Shown one piece after another: positions 23,946 to 35,811 of a stretch of DNA of 64,000 bases. The stretch's first letter is position 1. The number at the start of each line of letters is the position of its first letter. The translations under genes and the position numbers were made by a program. The notes beneath the pieces were generated by a model that was given only the letters and a program-made list of their open reading frames with translations, searched no databases and was not told the DNA's origin. The DNA comes from Prinsepia uniflora (Eukaryota > Streptophyta > Magnoliopsida > Rosales > Rosaceae), in NCBI GenBank assembly GCA_032719365.1, contig CM064867.1, forward strand, positions 65,470,136 to 65,534,135, given 5' to 3'.

Positions 23946-26885
23946 TCTAACGACCCGTCCCAAATTCCTAGATTAGATTAGTGACTAATCACGATTAGTG
24001 AGGCTAATCGGAGATTAGTTAGGCGAAATCGGAACGAACGATGCAAAATGACCGTTTTGCCCCTGATGGTGGCAAAACGTTGACTTTTCATTCGGGCGGT
24101 CAAATAGACTTTGACCGATGACCGTGATGTTGTTCGTGACGTTACGAGTTCATAGACAGGTTGCACGTTCAATTCCGACGTTCGAGGAGGAAGTTATGAC
24201 GTTCGAAAGCCCAAGGGCATTTTGGTAATTTGGGTGAATAGGAGGTCAAATGTTGACTTTTTGACCGGGAGGTCCAATGGCCGTGGGACAAAAACCGTTA
24301 CGTAGATAAGGACGATACGAATTTGTAGACAGGCGGCACGTTGAATTCGGACGTTCGACGGCGAAGTTACGGTTCACGAAAGTTTCGGGATACTATTCCC
24401 AACGACACGTTTTACGAGACGAAAAGTGCAGTTTTGTCTCTAGTGGGCCCAGATATTTGTCCTGGTGCCTAATGGATGAGTGACAAGTGTCAACCATCCA
24501 ATGGACACCATATTTCATTCATGTACCAAACCATTCACCCGTGCATCCATTTTCCATTTTTCCTCCAACCATTACCCGATCCCATTTTCAAATCCAACCC
24601 AAACCCTTGAGCCTGAGGCTCATTCCTGAGGGACCAGAGAGTGACAAGAGGGCTGAGGAAGGTGGTGGCCGGCCAAGGGCACGCCGCCGTGGACGGTGGA
24701 GCCGTGAAGCCCGAAAGGTATCGGTTTTAACCGATTTCAATCCATTTTTCATTTCTGTTGTTATGGGTCGATTTGGATGATTAGGATGGATTATTTAGGT
24801 TTCTAGGGGGTGATTAGTGAGGTTTTGGTGGTTGTGGACGGCTGGGAAGCCGTGGGGAGAAAAGGAGAAGTTTGAACCGTCAAACTTGGACCGTGTGATT
24901 TTGTGGGTTGTGATGGGTTTCGTTAATTGGAATAGATAGGAAACACAAAAATACGAATTTAGGAATTGGAATGGAAGAAAACGGATGAAAAATGAGGGAG
25001 AAGGAGGCCTGGACCGGTTACGCCGGTCCAGTTGCAGGGGTTGGACCGGACCGGCCGGCCCGGACCGATTCGACCGAAGGAAGAAGATGCACTGTAGAGG
25101 CGCGTGAGGCCCACGCGCAGCCACTTCAGGCGGCGCGTGCGGGCGTGTGGGGAGAATTTGGGGATGTGTCCAACATGTGAAATCTTCTATTCGATGTAAC
25201 GAACATTTTGGGACTGGTTTCGTGTCAATCGGACACCGTCTTGATATGTTTCGGGGCATCGGAAGGTTTAGGTTCGGTTTTAAAAATAGTTAGAAATTCC
25301 AGAAAATTACGGGGCTTTAGTGAGGGGTTATATAAGTAGTTAGTAACCCTCTAAATTAATTTGGACAGGTTTGGAAGTCCTGGTGACGGTGATCGGCTCG
25401 AAGAGCCGTATGGCACGCGTATCGAGGCGCGGCTTCGGACGGTCTGTGAGTGGACCTTGTTTTCTAAATTGGTGCATGCATAAAGGTTTATTATATGTTT
25501 TAAATACTTGTTTGTGATGCCATGAGTGCATTTGGATGTGGGGTTACGTATAGGCACGTATTTCGAGGTTTCGGCCCTATACGGTGCCTATACGGGTCCG
25601 TACGTCTTTATTGGTCTGAATGAAATGGTTTTGGATTTCCAAAAGGATAATGAATGTGATTTGATGATTTTTATTTGGATATTTGTAAACTATATGGTTT
25701 CACGTATTTCGAGGTGATTTACGTGCTTGCACGTAAATCGAGGTTTTCCAGTTTTATTCTGATTTTCCATTCTTATGGTTTTGAAAATAGTTAAATGAAA
25801 TGATTTTGGATTTGAAAAGGTAACTCTCGGACTTGAGGTCCATTTGATTTAACGAGGCATCGGGCCGGAGGCCCAGTTGGTTTACGATTCGGACCAGAGG
25901 TCCAGTTTCTATGTGGATTCGGGCCTAGGGCCCAGTTATGTATTACAAATAGTTTTTATGGGTCATGACAGTTTATAGGAACCGGCATGAACTCCTGAAA
26001 TGGATTTACGGGTCATGACGGTTTATGGGAACCGGCATGAACCCATAAAAGGATTTTATGGTTCATGACGCCTTATGGGGGCCGGGCATGAATTCTTGAA
26101 AGGTTTAAAGAATGATTTCAAAAGGTTTTTCATATTCCATCCTTTATATATGATTGTCTCCTCCGGGGAGGGTCATTGGCCTGGGTGGACCCCAGAGTAG
26201 TCACGGAGCACTGACTGAGTGGAGTCGCCCCCCAGTTGGGTTCCTTACTCTCAGGATGGGCATGGTTCGTTACCTCCAAGGAGGGTCATTGATCTACGGA
26301 CATTGACCTGGGTGGACCCTGGAGAGACTTGGGTTTGAGACCCCGGTTAGCACACGTGTAGCTTTATTTTACCGTGACAGGTTCTGGATATGAATATAAT
26401 GGATAAACATGATTTCAATCGGTTTTGGAAAATTGTGTTTGTAATGATAAATGGATTTGGGCTGAGATCCCTCATATGTTCACGGTGTTACGGTTTTCTG
26501 TAAATGGTTTTGGGCAGGAGCCCGTATAACTTGTATTTACCGAATTTGGGGCTGTGACCCTAATTATGGTTGTTTAAACTTATGTGTTTGGATAAATGGT
26601 TTTACTATGCATGCATGCTTTTTAGTGGAGGGTATAAAGGTCTTTGATGAAATGTTTTTATAAAATCTTTATTTTTTTCCACTCACAGTCTTTCTGTTTT
26701 TAATACACTTCAGGTTGACATCGGATGTGGACTGTAGCAGAGACCGAGATATCACATACCTCCTCCGGATCCTGGCATACTCTGATAGCCCGGGAGGGCA
26801 AAGGTCGGAAATATCCCTTGTCTGTGTCAGACGGGAGCAGGGTCTTCCCGCATTAATCCCCGGGGGATTGGGTTGGGTCCTGTCA
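23946..26885 (+). mobile_element. Solo LTR C, nested in D
   Basis: Begins TCTAACGACCCGTCCC (expected TGTAACGACC, one substitution) and ends GGTTGGGTCCTGTCA. Length 2,940. The aactc before it is found again at 27623-27627, after the adjoining Cassandra, overlapping that element's last base. No PBS or PPT adjoins it. It provides the complete version of truncated LTR B. A degraded palindrome lies at 24474-24499 and hairpin units at 25829-25933. Confidence 0.83.
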
Positions 26886-27018
26886 ATGATTGTAAGACCT
26901 ATGTCCTGGAGGGAACGGTGAACAATCCCACATTCCTACGAGGGGGGAATGGTCTTGGAAGGGAATGGTGGTGTGCTTTAAAGGTGTAGGCACACACCTA
27001 TCTAGCATGAGGCCTTTT

Positions 27019-27124
27019 GGGAGCTCAGTGGCTTTGGGGGGGATTGGAACCCCAAAGTTAAGAGAGTTGAGGCTGGTGCAATTCCAGATGGGTGACCCCC
27101 TGGGAAGTTGCACCGTGAGCTCCC
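27019..27124 (+). ncRNA. 5S rRNA-like domain, Cassandra 2 left LTR
   Basis: Contains AAGTTAAGAGAGTT (one change in box A) and CAGATGGGTGACC (box C). Terminal arms GGGAGCTCA and TGAGCTCCC pair over nine bases. Confidence 0.85.
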
Positions 27125-27420
27125 GAAAACAAAACTGTGAGGGCAAGGGCAAGGAGGCCCAAAGCGGAAAATATCGTGCTAGATGAATCGGGACCTGACA
27201 GAAGAGGATCGGGTCCTAACAATTTGGTATGAGAGCCAGACCCCGACCGGGAAGTGTGCCAGCGAGGACGCTGGGCCCTAAGGGGGGTGGATTGTAAGAC
27301 CCGTGTCCTGGAGGGAATGGTGAACAATCCCACATTCCTGCGAGGGGGGAATGGTCTGGGAAGGGAATGGTGGTGTGCCTTAAAGGTGTAGGCACACACC
27401 TATCTAGCATGAGGCCTTTT

Positions 27421-27536
27421 GGGAGCTCAGTGGCTTTGGGGGGGATTGGAACCCCAAAGTTAAGCGAGTTGAGGCTGGTGCAATTCCAGATGGGTGACCC
27501 CCTGGGAAGTTGCACCGTGAGGTCCCGAAAACAAAA
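27421..27536 (+). ncRNA. 5S rRNA-like domain, Cassandra 2 right LTR
   Basis: Box A is intact (AAGTTAAGCGAGTT). The closing stem has one mismatch because the right arm reads TGAGGTCCC. Retrotransposon-borne, not a ribosomal gene. Confidence 0.84.
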
Positions 27537-28732
27537 CCCTGAGGGCAAGGGCAAGGAGGCCCAAAGCGGACAATATCGTGCTAGATGAATCGGGACCTGA
27601 CAGAAGAGGGTCGGGTCCTAACAACTCTCACACATTCATGATCGATCACCCACTCTCAAATTCTTCCTCTCTGTTTTCCGTTTCTCACAGCCAAATGCAC
27701 GGTTTAACTTTGGACACTTTGTGGCCGTGTACATTTTAGACGTGCCTAGAACCATCCAGCCCTCACCACGTGTCCACATTCCCATGGACAGAGAACAAAT
27801 ATCCCAATCCACTATTTCCACTTGTTCTGATCTGATTGGGCATAAGGGAAAAGACCAAATTGCCCCTAGTGTTAATAATTTACCGTTTTACCCTCAAACT
27901 TCCAGACCCGTAACTATTTCGTCCGACGTCCGATGACAGCGTGCCGCCTGTCGTTGTACTCAGGACGTCGAGACCTATCTAACGGTCCTCGGTCTACGTG
28001 AAAATCACAAGTCCACTAAAAAGTCAACATTTTCCTCGATTAGTCAAAATTACGGTAACGCCCTCAATCTTCCGAACGTCATAACTTTTTCTCCGATTGT
28101 CCGAATCGGACATGCCACCTGTCTACGGACTCGTGACGTCCTAAACTACGTCACGGTCAATGGTTAACACTCAACCAACCTGTAAATCAAAAAGTCAACT
28201 TTTGATGCACTATTCACAAGGGCAAAATCGTCCGTTCATAAAAATCTTTACAAAAATTACATTTATACCCTTCCCGAAGGTACGGGTTGTTACACCCAGT
28301 ATCAAACCTAATCGATCTACGTCACAAGAAGACCAAGTAGAACATATCTCCATGATCGAAGACCGAACCGGCCACCTGCAACCTTCCTCCGCCGTGGCCT
28401 CCGTCCGTGTTAACCCTCGAAATCGATCCAGAGCTTCTCCTAAGGTCCCCAGAAATAAGTCTCGACCTTTAGAATCGAACAAAAACCCTTAAAACGTGAA
28501 ATCAAAATTTCAAACTTACCTTACCCGCGGTTTCGGGTTTCCCTCCGCCGTTGCCCGTTGTCCCTCACCGTGTCGTCCTAGTCACCCTCAATCTCTCATG
28601 AACCCTCACAGAATCGTATGGATGCAAGTGGGGTGGTAAGCCGTGTGTGTTGTTTTCTAAAAATGGAAATGGAGAAATGGAGGGCTTTCGGGTTTGGGTT
28701 GTTTGAAGAAACAGAGAAGATGATGATCAGGT

Positions 28733-28751
28733 GAGAGAGAGAGAGAGAGAG
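28733..28751. repeat. (GA)n microsatellite in LTR M
   Basis: Simple GA run in the purine-rich part that follows the leader-like segment of this LTR type; LTRs E and N have related but shorter purine tracts at the equivalent place. Confidence 0.85.
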
Positions 28752-29252
28752 ATGAGATGGATGGTGAGGATTGGAGGAAGAAATATAGATGAAGGGTCAG
28801 GATTAAAAGATGAGATGAGTGAGAAATATAAAATAATAAAATAATATTATTTTAATGGTTTAAATCCACTTTTTGGGGAAATAGGCAATGGGACTTGTCA
28901 CTCATCCATGGGTTCCACTAAAATATCTGCCCAATCAGATATCACCATGTCATCCCCATCTTGTAATGCGTGCATAATGAAATAGAAATTCCGTGACCCA
29001 TAACTTTCCAATTCGAAGTCTAATTTCGGAGTGTCGCCTGTCTATGGATTCGTATCGACCCGATCTACGTAACGGTCCTCGGCCTTTGGCCATCGAACCT
29101 CCCGGGTCAAAATTTAACATTTTGTCCACGACTAGGGGCAAAATGGTCATTTTGCACTGTTCGTCCGATTTGGCTCGACTAATCACCGACTAACCTCACT
29201 AATCCTTGATTAGTCACTAATCTAATCCGAAAATTCGGGACGGGTCGTTACA

Positions 29253-31010
29253 TAGGTTGAAAACAAGGATCTCGATGCAAAAACCAAGGAGCCTCCATGT
29301 CCAACTCTACCTAACCCTGACCATTTTCCCACTAAAAGATCTGGAGCTGTAATTCCCCTTCCTCAAGCTCTTCGGCCTGATGGTATGGGAGATAACTACT
29401 CCCGACATCAACTAGAACCTCTAGAAGGATCTTGAGCCTGCAAACTCAGCACAAAACTAGTGGAAATATCAAGTAACTATGTGAGAGAAGCATATAACTA
29501 GGCTGTCACTAAACCACATACCTCATATCTCAAACTAGCTCAACACCTTGACACTTGCCAATACCACATGCCACCAATGTCGGTGTAAACTAGGACAATA
29601 TAGGAACCTCGGATCATACTGAACAACTGTCTTGTCCCCATACTGAGTGTTCAGTGAGCACAAGACAGGAGACGACTGGGATATGCTTAGTCGTGAGGTG
29701 CTAGTTCGTGGTATTGACCATTACTAAGCGAAAATATCCAATGAACAGTAGCATGTCATGTCTCGGTATGAATGGTCAGGACGGTATTGGTTTAAGTAGA
29801 GTAGCGCATCAGAAGCGTGGTGGACCTATGCTTAGTTTTGGGCCGGGTTTGACCATTAGTAAGGTTGGTTTTCATAGACACCGTGGGAATGTGTTTGTAT
29901 GTGTCGGATATGTCGGAGTGTGCTGGAATGTGTCGGCATATGCCGAGGATAGTAATTGGTGATTTGGAGACTAGTGATTGACGCCTTCGAGGATAGTGAC
30001 TGCAGAGTCTGAGGTTAGTGAGTGATGATTTAGGATCCCGAAAGTCAGTGATTGATATCTTAGTGGTACTCGGGAGTTGAACCTCGGAAAGGTTGACACG
30101 TGAGCTAAGGTTACTTGTTGGATGCCATTTATGCACATCCATAAACAATATATGGGGAACGGGCAAGGTTTGTCCTTGAGGTGAGTGAACTCCAATCGGA
30201 GTGAATGTCCCTACATAAACGGTAGTAACTGACAAGTGAGTTGGTCGGCGAGTTAGATTGTGTACGGACACGTGACTGTGGTCCGTAGGAGTCGTAGGAA
30301 GTAAACGATCTTCCTAAGTTCAGTAGAGGAGTTGATGTTCGGTTGGCTAATCCAATGGAAGTATACTTGTTGAGGATTAAGTCCAATGGTTAGAAAAGAT
30401 GGATACACTTACAACATGGTTAGAATCTCGGAATCAGGATACGTTGTGATTGAGACGATAAGAAGTTATGTTTCATTCCGAATTGGTGTTAGATGTTGAG
30501 TATTGAGTGATGGATACTCTGTAGTCGGTAAGGGAGACTCATTGTGCATATGGTGAACCTTCAAGAGTGTGGAACCCCCCTGATTGTGGACGAAATGGGG
30601 GTGAGATGAGGGACAAAGACTACTTGTTGACGCCACGTTTGGTATGTGTGGCGATTATAGTGGGATTGTGTTTAGTTGGGATTAATGACAAATGAATTTT
30701 GATGTTATGGTTGTGGATCATCTGGAGTTCCATTGTAGGGTAACAGAAGGGAGATGATAACAGAACATTGATGATAAGGAGTGACTATAACTGATCGATA
30801 TGAGGTAATTAAAGAGAACCCATAGTCTAGACGTGTGGTATTCTTAAGCGATCTGATCAGATGTAGTGGTATGGGAAAAGTGATGTGATAGTATACGAAT
30901 TCAAAAAGGATGTAAGACCCTATGGATCATAAGTAGGATCTACTTAGGAGCTGGTGGATCAAGTTTGGGTTATTGTTGTTGTGGATCAGAAGAACTGTAT
31001 TACTGATTAT
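29253..31010. pseudogene. Decayed retroelement sequence, not resolvable
   Basis: Follows the right duplication of LTR M, so it should continue the internal region of the I element. Bases about 29330-29680 are repeated in the same orientation at about 37410-37680. No frame shows a recognisable domain; a 159-codon reverse frame at 29792-30271 resembles nothing I know. No PBS was found near 31000. Confidence 0.4.
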
Positions 31011-32251
31011 GCTAAGCTAGGAGCAGAGGAGAACGTATTGTAAGACAAAACAAGACAGGGGTTGGATAGGTTGAATATTTTGGAGATGTTGGATATGGTA
31101 ATGGTGAATGTGGTTTGTCTTGCATACGTACGTGGATATAGCTTTGCCTATGGCAAAGGCTCTGTTGGTGTTAGTCTTAAGCTGGCTAGGAATCTTTGTA
31201 CTACGCATAGTCAGCACCTAAGATCTGGTGGAGACGCACCCTATGATGCCAGTCTGGAAAAGTACAGTATCCTCATGCTATGTGTAGAAAACTCCTAGGA
31301 TTCGGTGGAGACACACTTCATAGTGCTGGTCTGGGAAAACATTGTCCCTAGAAACTGATGGAGACACACTTCATAATGCCAATATGGGAAAATACTGCCC
31401 CAGGAGCTGGCAGAGACACACTCTGCAATGCTAGTAAGGAAAAGATTACAAGGTTATTAGGGATGGTTAACTGTGGGAAAAAAGTTCATAAAAACCAAGA
31501 AAACCTTTGTCCACATACATTCGGGCTTGAGCCCAAAACATTGTTTCCACAAAATCCATAAGAATTGGTGTCAAGTAAACTGTTTTCTTGAAAAATTATT
31601 TAAATTCTGGTATTCATCGCATAAAACTAATCATTCAGAATACGCCCCAAAAAAAAACCCACCAAAAAGGAACATGGTCTTACTCATGTCTAACAACTAA
31701 AAGAAGTTATGAACGTGCCTTCAAACTTGGCTCCTAACATCAAAACAGTCAGAAAAAGGATAAACCCAAAAATAATCGCTCTCTAGAGGTCACTGCCCCC
31801 ACCAACCCACTAACCCTGGAGGCTAGGTAAACTCAGCTCAACAACCACAACCTCAGTCGTAATGCATGGATGTAACAACAACTCAACCGATGGTAACAAC
31901 CTCAAAATATAGCCATGACTAGTTGGTAACCCATAAACTCCATTCTCTCGCCTGAGTCCCCAAATGATATCTCGACTCATACTAGAGTGCTGATTTGGTA
32001 CCCCGACTAGCCTGGAGAGCCAATCTGATATCTCAACTCGTCTAGAGTCCTAATCTAATATTCTGGCTCGTCTATAATGTAACTCAGAATCTTCCTCAAA
32101 AAGTTCGAACCTTATGGTAGTTTATACTCATTCCAGAGTATGACTATAAGTTCAAACTCATTAACAAATGTCCAAACAGGAGCCCTTAAAATGCACCGTT
32201 ACCTAGGCTCCCTCGACCCTCAGTCAAAACTAGCCCCAAACAAGGTAAATG
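31011..32251 (-). mobile_element. Relic LTR I2, left part
   Basis: Similar to LTR I1 and relic I3: the GGAGACACAC repeats (31227-31445), the block from 31760 matching 17690 onward, and the ending at the target of LTR N. It resumes at 35807 for about 75 bases and then becomes unrecognisable. Boundaries are approximate. Confidence 0.55.
31222..31445. repeat. Four imperfect GGTGGAGACACAC repeats
   Basis: Units of the form ggtggagacacacttc...atgccag...gggaaaata start near 31227, 31304, 31357 and 31409. The same set occurs in relic I3 at about 38480-38655, so the repeats are ancestral to this LTR type. Confidence 0.7.
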
Positions 32252-34944
32252 TGACAGGACCCGTCCCAATCCCTCTGGGATTAATGCGGGATGACCCTGC
32301 TTCCGTTTGACACGAAGTGTCAGACAAGGGATATTTCTGACCTTTGCCCTCTCGGGCTATCAGAGTACGCTAGGATCCGGATGAGGTATGTGATATCTCG
32401 GTCTCTGCTACAGTCCACATCCGCTGTCAACCTGAAGGGCAGTCAAAAAATTAAAAGCTGTGAGTGGACAAAACAAGAGTTTATAAAAACATTTAAACGA
32501 AGACATTTATACCCTTCACTAAAAAGCATGCATGCATTCGAAAACCGTTTAACCAAAGAAACCATATGTGGGAGCTAAGCCCAAAACCATAACTGAAAGA
32601 ACCATAAAGAATCAATCATACGGGCCGCTGTCCAAATCCATAAAGATACCAAACATACGAGCCTCTACCCAATACCATACGGGACTCAGCCCAACACCTG
32701 TATACATCACATATCGTATATCACATATGATATAACATATATCATATATACATATAATTCACACAACCAATCCTGTCATGGTTTCCAAAGCTACGTGCAT
32801 GCTACCCAGGGTCTCAAACCCAAGACTCTCAGAGTCCAAGGTCAATGTTCGTAGACCAATGACCCGTCCTGAGGTTACGATCCATGCCTTCCTGAGAGTA
32901 AGGAACCCAAATAGGGGGCGACTTCACTCAGTCGGTGCTCCGTGACTACTCCGGGGTCCACCCAGGCCAACGACCCTCCCCAGAGGAGATAGTACAAGTA
33001 AAGGAAGGTATATGAATATACATACATATATATACATAACATAAACATTCATGCCCGGTCCCCCTGAACCGTCATGATCTATAACATCCATTTAAGGGTT
33101 CATGCCCAGTTCCCATAAACCGTCATGTACCACAATAACCTTTCCAGGGTTCATGCCCGGTACCCATAAACCGTCATGAACTTGGAAATCCAATTAGGGT
33201 CCCCGACCCGAAATCATCAATGTAAAGCAAACTAGGTCTCGTGCCCAAACATATGACATTAGCTAGGCATCGTGCCCGATATCTAAGGGTCAGTCACAAC
33301 TTCGATCGTACTGATGTGTGCAACCAACCATCCAGGACAGCCCTCAATCCTGGTATGTCGCTGTGAACGAATCAACCGACGCAACCACCACAAGATCATG
33401 GTGCACTTATCACCGATCGATATCCTAAACCGTCAGCACTCCAAAGTCGAGCCTCCATCGGCTGCCCGACCACAGATCGTGCATCGTGACCTCTCCGGAA
33501 GAAACATATCCTAATCCGGAGGCGAGCGTCGTATCGTGGATCACCGTGCACATCGCACTCGCCGCGACCACGATTCGGACCCGTAGGTCATCAATAGAGT
33601 CGTATGCCCGAGACAAAATCAAATGGGCCTCGTGCCCGAGTTTATCGTTTGGGAAATCCAAAACCATTTCATTTAAACCAATAAAGGAATACAAACCCGT
33701 ATTGGCACCGTATAGGGTCGTAACCTCGAAATACGTGCTAATATGTAACCACACATCCAAATGCACTCATGACATCACAAATAAGTATTTAAAACTTATA
33801 ATAAACATTTATACATGCACCAATTTAGAAAACAAGGTCCACTCACAGACCGTCCGAGCTGCCGCCTCGATTTGCGTGCCATACAGCTCTCTCGAGCCAA
33901 TCACCGTCACCCGGACTCCTAAACCTGTCCAAATCATAATAGAAGGTTACTAACTACTTAATTAACCTCCCACTAAAGCCCCGTAATTTTCCGGAATTTT
34001 TAACTATTTATAATCCTGATCCGAAACCTTCTGATGCCCCAAACATTATCGAGACGGTGTCCGATCGACACGAAACCAGTCCCAAAATGTTCGTTACATC
34101 AAATAGAAGATTTCACGTGTTGAACACATTCCCAAAAGATGGGACACGCGCCCCCACGCGCCCAATGAAGCCTATGCGCGTGTAGCTCACGAGTGGGCAC
34201 TATTCACCTCCTTCAACCCGCAGTGAACCGGGTTCACTGGTTCTGGACCGGCCGAACCGGTCTAGACCGATTCAAGGCCCAAACTTGTCCATTTCTACCC
34301 CCATTATGTCCCATTTTAATTCCAAATTCTTCCTATCATCCTTTCTCATCTTTTCCACTCTTAAAAACATAAGAAAACAACTAAAACGAACCTTCAAAGG
34401 CCGGCCATGGCGATTGTGATTTTCCTCCGCCGTTCACGGTCATTCCCAGCCGTCCAACGGCTCGAAATTGATTCCATTCACCTCACCATACCCCCAGAAG
34501 TATAACCCAACCGTTAGTTTCGATCAAAACCCAACAAAAAACGATTTCCAATTTTTGAATATTTTACCTTATGGTTTTGGCCTCCCAGCCGTGGCCTCCG
34601 TCCTCCCCAGCCATGGCTCGACGTCGTCCTCATCATCTCACTCTCTCACGCTCACACACAAGCACATATGAAAATGAGCTAGGGTGATGATGTGTGTGGT
34701 GTGGTGTTCGGTTTTGAAAGAAAAGAAGAAGAAAATATGGTGGTTTCGGGTTATTAGGAAGAACAAAGAAAATGATGATAGTTGATGAGATGAGAGAAGA
34801 GAGGACTAAATGGATGGTCAGGATTTGAGAGATTTAGATTATATGCAGGGCTAGAATTGAGTGTTGGGTGAGTTTAATTATAAAATAATTAAAATAATAA
34901 TATTTAATTTAGTTAGATCCACAATTTAGGGGTTTTAGCTAATG

Positions 34945-34970
34945 GGATGAGTGACACTTGTCACTCATCC
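34945..34970. repeat. Conserved palindrome in LTR N
   Basis: Eleven-base perfect arms (GGATGAGTGAC and complement) with spacer ACTT (AAGT in LTR sense), identical to the one in LTR E. Confidence 0.9.
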
Positions 34971-35065
34971 ATGGGTCCCACTTAAAATATCTGGTCAAAT
35001 CAGATATTTCCAAATCATCATCGTCTCAAAGTACATGCATAGTTAAATCAACCTTCCGTGACCTA

Positions 35066-35380
35066 TGACACGACCCATCCCAATCCTCCCGGGATTTACC
35101 GTGGAATGTGCCATGCTCCCGTGACCACAACTTCGTCGTCGAACCTCCAATTTCGGTGTGCCGCCTGTCTATGGATTCGTATTGACTAGATCCACGTAAC
35201 GGTCCTTGGCCCTCGGTCATTGGACCTCCTTAGTCAAAAGTCAACATTTCACCTCTTTTCAACCAAATTACCAAAATACCCCTCGACTTCTGAACGTCAT
35301 AACTTCTTCCTCGAATGTCGTAATCGGACGTTCCACCTATCTATGAACTCGTGACGTCCTGCTCGGGACAGGTCGTTACA
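35066..35380 (-). mobile_element. 315-base mini-LTR (O) nested in LTR N
   Basis: Has both termini of the long LTRs: sense start TGTAACGACCTGTCCC at 35380 and sense end GGGATGGGTCGTGTCA at 35066. It is flanked by accta on both sides (35061-35065, 35381-35385). Inside it keeps one full TAGACAGGCGGCAC-type module and part of a second, but lacks the hairpin array and everything else. It is either a solo LTR of a short non-autonomous family or an LTR that lost about 2.5 kb before or after insertion. Confidence 0.85.
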
Positions 35381-35811
35381 ACCTATAACTTTCCCTTTCG
35401 AAGTCTGATTTCAGCGTGCCGCCTGTCTATGGATTCGTATCGTCCCGATCTACGTAATGGTCATTGGCCCTCGGCCATCAGACCTCCCAGACCAAAAGTC
35501 AACTATTTGCCCATTTTGAACCAAATTACCAAAATGCCCTTGAACTTCCGAACGTCATAACTTTTTCCGAACGTCGGAATTGAACATGTCACCTGTCTAT
35601 GAACTCGTGACGTCCTAAACTACGTCACAGTCATTGGCCAAAGTCTGTTTGACCGCTAGAATGAAAAATCAACATTTAGCCCACGCCTAGGGGCAAAACG
35701 GTTATTTTGCATCGTTCGTCCAATTTCGCCCAACTAATCACAGATTGACCTTACTAATCGTGATTAGTCACTAATTTAATTCAGGAATTTGGGACGGGTC
35801 GTTACAAAATG

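Larger units (their letters stand above)
26891..27623 (+). mobile_element. Cassandra TRIM element 2, complete
   Basis: Two 331-base LTRs (26891-27221 and 27293-27623), starting TGTAAGACC and ending TCCTAACA, flank a 71-base internal part. The primer site is TGGTATGAGAGC (27225-27236), with one change from TGGTATCAGAGC, and the purine tract AAGGGGGGTGG precedes the right LTR. The LTRs differ at only a few sites. It lies five bases after the end of LTR C and no clean target duplication is visible, so its insertion point relative to C is unresolved. No protein is encoded. Confidence 0.92.
21863..28294 (-). mobile_element. Solo LTR D, nested in M
   Basis: Sense start TGTAACAACCCGTACC at 28294 and sense end GGGATGGGTCCTGACA at 21863. 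The duplication cccag is present at 21858-21862 and 28295-28299. Its own sequence (21863-23945 plus 27624-28294, about 2.75 kb) is close to LTRs A and K, with the same GAGTCTTTAAACTC array (22362-22535) and the same gene-like stretch of short frames. It is interrupted by LTR C and Cassandra 2. Confidence 0.88.
19946..29252 (-). mobile_element. Solo LTR M, split by nested insertions
   Basis: Sense start TGTAACGACCCGTCCC at 29252, sense end GGGACGGGTCCTGACA at 19946, with the 5-base duplication taggt on both sides (19941-19945 and 29253-29257). Its own sequence is 19946-21862 plus 28300-29252, about 2.87 kb. The rest is insertion D, which itself contains C and a Cassandra. Neither PBS nor PPT adjoins it, so it is a solo LTR left by recombination between the two LTRs of a former element. 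Confidence 0.88.
32252..35806 (-). mobile_element. Solo LTR N (contains mini-LTR O)
   Basis: Sense start TGTAACGACCCGTCCC at 35806, sense end GGGACGGGTCCTGTCA at 32252, flanked by aaatg on both sides (32247-32251 and 35807-35811). About 3.2 kb after removing insertion O. It is the closest relative of LTR M and carries a perfect palindrome at 34945-34970. Inserted into relic LTR I2. Confidence 0.88.

Noticed and set aside
24795..25259. 154-codon reverse frame
   Set aside because: Lies inside solo LTR C, antisense to it, with Pro/Ser-rich chance composition. The equivalent region in LTR B is not open.
29792..30271. 159-codon reverse frame
   Set aside because: Longest closed frame, but the amino-acid pattern has no recognisable domain and it sits in decayed retroelement sequence.
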